Made by a program: the position numbers and the translations under genes. Of a DNA stretch of 9,046 nucleotides, positions 6,701 to 9,046 are shown piece after piece. Each line of letters starts with the position of its first letter. The stretch's first letter is position 1. The stretch is from assembly GCA_020846515.1 (NCBI GenBank), contig JADLDX010000883.1, positions 1 through 9,046 of the forward strand. Direction: 5' to 3'. This DNA comes from Pirellulaceae bacterium (GTDB taxonomy: Bacteria > Planctomycetota > Planctomycetia > Pirellulales > Pirellulaceae). The notes beneath the pieces were generated by a model. The model searched no databases. It was not told where the DNA came from and was given only the letters and a program-made list of their open reading frames with translations.

Positions 6701-7421
6701 CGGAAACGCCGAACACACCAAAGTTTGCGTCCAGTGTTCCGTTGGGATGCAACCGATAAACGCTGAGGTTCTGTACGGACATGTTATTGCCTGCAATGAC
6801 AACGCCCCCGTTGGACTGCAGCGCCACGTCTTGGGCACTTATCCATCCACCCATATCGCGAATCAGCAAGCCGTTGTTGCCGAACGACGGGTCAAGAGAA
6901 CCGTCGCTGGCCAGCCTGCCCACGGTCAATGGTCCATGAGCATCGCCTGTGAAAACGATGCGGCCAACCCAATCGATGGCGACGGCACTGGCGTATTCAT
7001 ACTCTTCTGTAAAATCAAATGAGACGAAGCCCGAGTTGCCAAAGGTGGTATCGATGCGACCGTCGGTTTGGTACCGCGCTATGATCGACTCAGTCCCATT
7101 TACACTGCCGACTAGAACGATCTTGCCATCGTTTTGCAGAGTCAGTGCCCTACAATCGAAGGCTAGTCCGACCAGACCTTCAGCACCGAACTGACGATCC
7201 AATTGGCCATTGTCCAGCATGCGAAGCAGCGTTCGGTCGCCAGCTGAAACGATCTTGCCATCCGGTTGAACGGCCACATCGCTAGCCGTTGTACCGCTAC
7301 TGGTATTTTCAGAAAAACCGGCGGTGGCTTGACCAGCAATACCAAATGCGGGATCCAGGCCAACAACAGCCATGGCCAAGCGTGATTCCAGCGATTCGCA
7401 GCTGAGTATGCGTCTTCTCAT
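3795..7421 (-). CDS. Giant exported delta-60 repeat protein with C-terminal RTX-like calcium-binding repeats, 1208 aa
   Basis: The N-terminus MRRRILSCESLESRLAMAV matches the 'LEPRxL'-type leader of planctomycetal surface proteins. Residues ~20-735 hold about 14 delta-60 (DUF5122-like) units, each with a (L/I)DxxFGxxG motif such as LDPSFGNNG, IDTTFGNSG or LDTTFGVDG. Each motif is preceded by 'QPDGKI(V/L)..G'-type strands, giving a probable beta-propeller-like array. Several late units are degenerate (DTSFSDNG, RDTSFQWAP, DERFNGSG). A linker follows, then nonapeptide RTX-like repeats at ~1020-1110 (GEAGNDIIYG, GGEGNDVIIG, GEAGNDILIG, GGTGQDLFIG) that normally bind calcium outside the cell. The C-terminal DDLDWFFVN is a usual ending in this group. 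A role at the cell surface is likely; the ligand is unknown. The frame is open further upstream to 7688, but the leader motif and an AAAGG site before 7421 favour this start. It lies downstream of the sigma factor on the same strand, with a 193-base gap. Confidence 0.88.
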   Translation of the reverse strand: MRRRILSCESLESRLAMAVVGLDPAFGIAGQATAGFSENTSSGTTASDVAVQPDGKIVSAGDRTLLRMLDNGQLDRQFGAEGLVGLAFDCRALTLQNDGKIVLVGSVNGTESIIARYQTDGRIDTTFGNSGFVSFDFTEEYEYASAVAIDWVGRIVFTGDAHGPLTVGRLASDGSLDPSFGNNGLLIRDMGGWISAQDVALQSNGGVVIAGNNMSVQNLSVYRLHPNGTLDANFGVFGVSAVDFELPPAFLWEERGASVEIQSDGRIVAMCEYDAKWLGLVRLNANGSIDTSFSDNGKLEIVADFSTVVIDMKIHTDGRIFAMSSFRTYAVLPNGTLDDTFGFFPYRDLLAGGNPIDHGMVLSEDGILMVGNYTSWQDQKMLFHRGLFNGAMDTSFGQGGKLHLLSGPSRDVSSDSTLQADGKLLMAGKTIENLGITRYQTNGSLDPSFGQGGKVTMEPLPSYFLDSVASVDVVRNGQIIVAANFRKRDLTDANVFLLRLNANGSLDTTFGVDGYQMLDLGASEYASDLLIQPNGKMVVAVNRFSTGWNAALFRCNADGTLDTSFSHDGSLQMATNGSKFAKILLQPDGRILAGGHLSFGQNVPFALLARFMPNGAPDLSFGTNSVIIERKGAIDIVTDIDLGADGSIYATGGNMTIQKYSTVGVRDTSFQWAPPNMVVPFDFRTEIRSGYNMQLILRPEGYLMSGIFGDRSVVLAFRTDGTLDERFNGSGKWLATSSTPGNVQINRIFLQPDGKLLATGSITETETYSTDTDFVAYRFNAHSTPLVTTTVSRNSAGQIELSDLWQHSDKWRFGTTATSLIITDMSADRRVKFSVIGLPEITGDDTKQIVIPLSLLQASGQPLIVNSFAGDDTFTFSDQFNAPTFGLSLRGGFGNDTISMSNQSVPINWILSSATSGSLRPLGRTPIRFAGIDKMLGGTNSDAFRLVYQGSSDRLVIDGGGGALDSIQLQADQDMSVSNNAWPGDSQTLIVGIDQPQYYSMQGIEKATIISGASDNRIDFSKATWALTLRAGAGNDTIFASQAPSLLYGEAGNDIIYGSVSVDRVFGGEGNDVIIGNLGDDQLFGEAGNDILIGNQGGDLMYGGTGQDLFIGGFCSVIESLTSSNLGRQVVNAWFSTSSYANRVHQLSVLGIGPDRVKLTAGSTVIDDNEVDTFFGEDDLDWFFVNALQELNVAPRGLRDAQPSETVT

Positions 7422-7429
7422 GATTCGGG

Positions 7430-7435
7430 CCTTTC
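7430..7435 (-). promoter_or_regulatory. Shine-Dalgarno-like site for the delta-60 protein
   Basis: On the minus strand GAAAGG stands eight bases before the ATG at 7419-7421. Together with the LESRLA leader, it decides the start of the 1208-aa protein and rejects the long upstream extension that overlaps the sigma gene. Confidence 0.5.
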
Positions 7436-7614
7436 GAGCAAAGCAATCCACGCATTTTAACAAAAGGCGGCTTTCCAAAGCGAACTGCCTCACGTGTCGA
7501 AGTGTCGCGGTGGCCATGCTCCAAGGACGGCAAGAAGCCATTTTTGCCGAACGTGATCGCAAGCTTGAAGAAGCTCGCGAGAGGCGCGAGGAAGATTCGA
7601 CAGCAGATCGAGAT

Positions 7615-8217
7615 CTATATGCCGTCGAGATAGACTTCTTGAGCCGCCAAGCGATCGCGCAGTCGACTCCAGCGAACTCGAACTGCAACTGGATGCAAAC
7701 CGAGTTGCTCGGCTACCTCCCCGGTCGTGTACCCCTCGAGCTTGCGTTCCAACATGAACCGCTCGATTGGATTTAGTCGTTCACAAAACTTTTCGAGTGA
7801 GTCAGCGTACTGGGCTACTTCCGCTGGCGAACCTTCGCGGCAGTATAGGTTTCGAAGTGTCATGGAAAGCAACTGACTGTCATTAGGATCGACGGTCGCG
7901 CGAATTTGGCGCCGGTGAATGCGCCACTTGCGTGCCACCTTTCGACGAACCATCGAGCATGCGAGCGCAATCAGATTCTGAGGCGTGGCGATCTCGAACT
8001 TTTGGTCGCGAATTCCAGCCAGCAAACATCGGTGTACTGACTGCACTAAATCGATCGAGTCCAAATGGGGGCGCAGCAACGGGCCGAGCAGCACCCGTAC
8101 TACTATGTACACCTGCCTTTCGTACTCTTGGCACAATTGAGTTTGAGCAACCGAATCGCCTGACCTGGCTCGAACGAGTAACTCGGAAAACTCGTCGTTG
8201 GTCTTCTGGTCATTCAA
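7615..8217 (-). CDS. ECF RNA polymerase sigma factor, planctomycetal type, 200 aa
   Basis: It directs RNA polymerase to a specific promoter set. Region sigma-2 covers about residues 10-102 (FSELLVRARSGDSVAQ, LDSIDLVQSVHRC, NLIALACSMVRRKVARKWR), where the 'DLVQ' signature stands for the core-binding helix. Region sigma-4 covers ~140-190 with a helix-turn-helix (YTTGEVAEQLGLHPVAVRVR). No anti-sigma gene or C-terminal sensor domain is seen. The chosen start is TTG at 8215-8217: GGGGGA lies nine bases upstream, and the product then begins just before the conserved domain, as is usual. An ATG at 8296-8298 would add 27 residues and a TTG at 8451 would add 78, but the added residues resemble no sigma sequence. 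The divergent Ser/Thr kinase is a typical partner. Which genes it controls cannot be read from the sequence. Confidence 0.9.
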   Translation of the reverse strand: MNDQKTNDEFSELLVRARSGDSVAQTQLCQEYERQVYIVVRVLLGPLLRPHLDSIDLVQSVHRCLLAGIRDQKFEIATPQNLIALACSMVRRKVARKWRIHRRQIRATVDPNDSQLLSMTLRNLYCREGSPAEVAQYADSLEKFCERLNPIERFMLERKLEGYTTGEVAEQLGLHPVAVRVRWSRLRDRLAAQEVYLDGI

Positions 8218-8450
8218 AGCAAATTTTCCCCCAAATGAATCAAAACTATGTAACAGTTTGGCCCCATTATGGCATTGGGTATTTGCGGAAGATAGCATAA
8301 TGAATTGAAATTGCACTACGTGCCGAACGAAGCACTTGCCCCGCAGGTCTCCGATTTTAATACGCCGGCATAAATGCATCAGTTGTGAGAGTATTCGAGG
8401 TACCGTAATTGACTGTGAGCCCAAGATCCCTGTGCTGACTCTGATTTCCA
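8218..8450. promoter_or_regulatory. Divergent intergenic region between sigma factor and kinase
   Basis: This stretch must carry the promoters of both genes if they are transcribed divergently. On the minus strand GGGGGA (8227-8232) is a plausible ribosome site for the sigma TTG start. I find no convincing -35/-10 pair. TTGACT at 8409-8414 lacks a good partner. No operator-like symmetry stands out. The sigma factor may recognise its own promoter here, but that is inference. Confidence 0.35.
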
Positions 8451-9046
8451 ATGCAGCAAAATGACTTGACCAATGGAATATCGCCTGCAGTCACAATGCA
8501 GACTGCAGAATCTCTACGTCAGGCGTTGGCTGAATTGGAACGTCGGCATGAGTTGGGTGATTCGAATCTATGCGAGTCGATCCTGGCGGAGCGTCCCGAC
8601 CTGTGCCAGTCCAGGGAAGCGGTTCTGGAACTGATCTATTTGGAATTCGTGCTCAGCCAGGAGGCGAATCACCCGATTTCGGCTGAGGCGTTGCAACTTC
8701 GCTTTCCAGAGTATCGAGCGGATTTGCAGAAGATACTCAGCGTCGACCGTGTCTTTCGCGATCAAGCTCATACGCCGAGTCCAACGGACTCAACGATTGG
8801 TAGCCAACTAAATGGCAGCCAAAGCGCGCGCATCGACCGCAACCTTCAGTTCGACCAACTTGGTGACTCTGAACTGTTAGAAATCATCGGCCACGGTGGC
8901 ATGGGAGTAGTTTATCGCGCTCGCCAGCAGCGGCTGAAACGTTTCGTGGCGGTGAAGACAATCGATGTGTTGTCGAGCCTGAATCCGGTTACAGTGGCCA
9001 GGTTTCACGACGAAGCGGAATTGGTTGCGAAGCTGCAACATCCAAA
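8451..9046 (+). CDS. Ser/Thr protein kinase (Hanks type), N-terminal part, cut by window end
   Basis: The visible 198 codons hold two parts. Residues ~16-125 (ESILAERPDLC, LIYLEFVLSQEA, ALQLRFPEYRADL) form the region that precedes the catalytic domain in many planctomycetal kinases. The catalytic domain starts near 144 with the glycine-rich loop GHGGMGVVY (147-155), followed by VAVK with the ATP-contacting lysine K169. An alphaC segment, RFHDEAELVAKLQHP, runs into the window edge. The ATP-binding parts are complete, but the catalytic loop (HRD) and activation segment lie beyond the window. The start ATG 8451 has no clear ribosome site. ATG 8496 (Met16) is an alternative and sits inside a small inverted repeat. 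From family knowledge the protein phosphorylates Ser/Thr residues and is often membrane-bound through a later segment. The substrate is unknown. Confidence 0.9.
   Translation, partial: MQQNDLTNGISPAVTMQTAESLRQALAELERRHELGDSNLCESILAERPDLCQSREAVLELIYLEFVLSQEANHPISAEALQLRFPEYRADLQKILSVDRVFRDQAHTPSPTDSTIGSQLNGSQSARIDRNLQFDQLGDSELLEIIGHGGMGVVYRARQQRLKRFVAVKTIDVLSSLNPVTVARFHDEAELVAKLQHP
8485..8508 (+). other. Small perfect inverted repeat enclosing an ATG
   Basis: CTGCAGTC (8485-8492) and GACTGCAG (8501-8508) are perfect 8-bp inverted arms around an 8-base loop that contains the in-frame ATG at 8496. If translation started at Met16, this hairpin would present the start codon in its loop. If it starts at 8451, the repeat is simply coding sequence. 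Confidence 0.4.

Noticed and set aside
7574..7590. GC-rich hairpin CTCGCG/CGCGAG downstream of the sigma stop, considered as a terminator
   Set aside because: The stem is only six pairs and no T run follows on the minus strand, so termination is not supported. Transcription may continue into the delta-60 gene.
7422..7688. Upstream extension of the delta-60 protein frame by 89 codons into the sigma gene
   Set aside because: The added residues are Ser/Arg-rich and overlap the sigma factor out of frame. The LESRLA leader and GAAAGG site place the start at 7421.

Overview
The window looks like chromosomal DNA of a planctomycete, most likely a Pirellulaceae/Rhodopirellula-type marine heterotroph. 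The evidence is family-level and read by eye. There is an ECF sigma factor of the planctomycetal type transcribed divergently from a Ser/Thr kinase with the planctomycetal N-terminal region. There is a giant surface protein with an 'LE.RL' N-terminus, delta-60 repeats and RTX-like repeats. There are also secreted right-handed beta-helix proteins, a degenerate dockerin-like tail and a sulfatase remnant.

Layout, left to right. (1) 15-161: a MITE-like repeat with GGGGTCAGGTCTC termini. (2) 181-361, plus strand: a decayed sulfatase remnant, visible as a CxPS motif and a 'PEEL..VAD' C-terminus in different frames. Its stop codon overlaps by ATGA the start of (3) 358-2028, plus strand, an apparently intact secreted beta-helix protein. 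(4) 2032-2200: a second, longer copy of the repeat, beginning three bases after that stop. (5) 2138-3571, minus strand, with in-frame continuation up to 3754: a fragment of a beta-helix/dockerin-like surface protein. It has lost its native start, and its tail is encoded by the repeat. (6) 3747-3793: a perfect 21-bp-arm hairpin, a short relative of the repeat. (7) 3795-7421, minus strand: a 1208-aa delta-60/RTX protein. (8) 7615-8217, minus strand: ECF sigma factor. (9) 8451-9046, plus strand: a Ser/Thr kinase cut by the window end.

How it fits together. The right half (sigma factor, kinase, large exported protein) is a coherent planctomycetal regulatory and cell-surface neighbourhood; control of the surface protein by the sigma factor is inference. 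The left half is a mosaic. Three members of one palindromic repeat family lie in the same orientation and bound two gene modules. One module holds a sulfatase remnant with a beta-helix gene. The other holds a beta-helix fragment whose start and stop are both missing. This suggests repeat-associated rearrangement of polysaccharide-degradation and surface-protein genes.

I see no tRNA, rRNA, CRISPR array, transposase gene or phage module. No stretch longer than 300 bases lacks a gene or repeat. I found no clearly new multi-gene system; the repeat-bounded gene fragments are the most unusual part.
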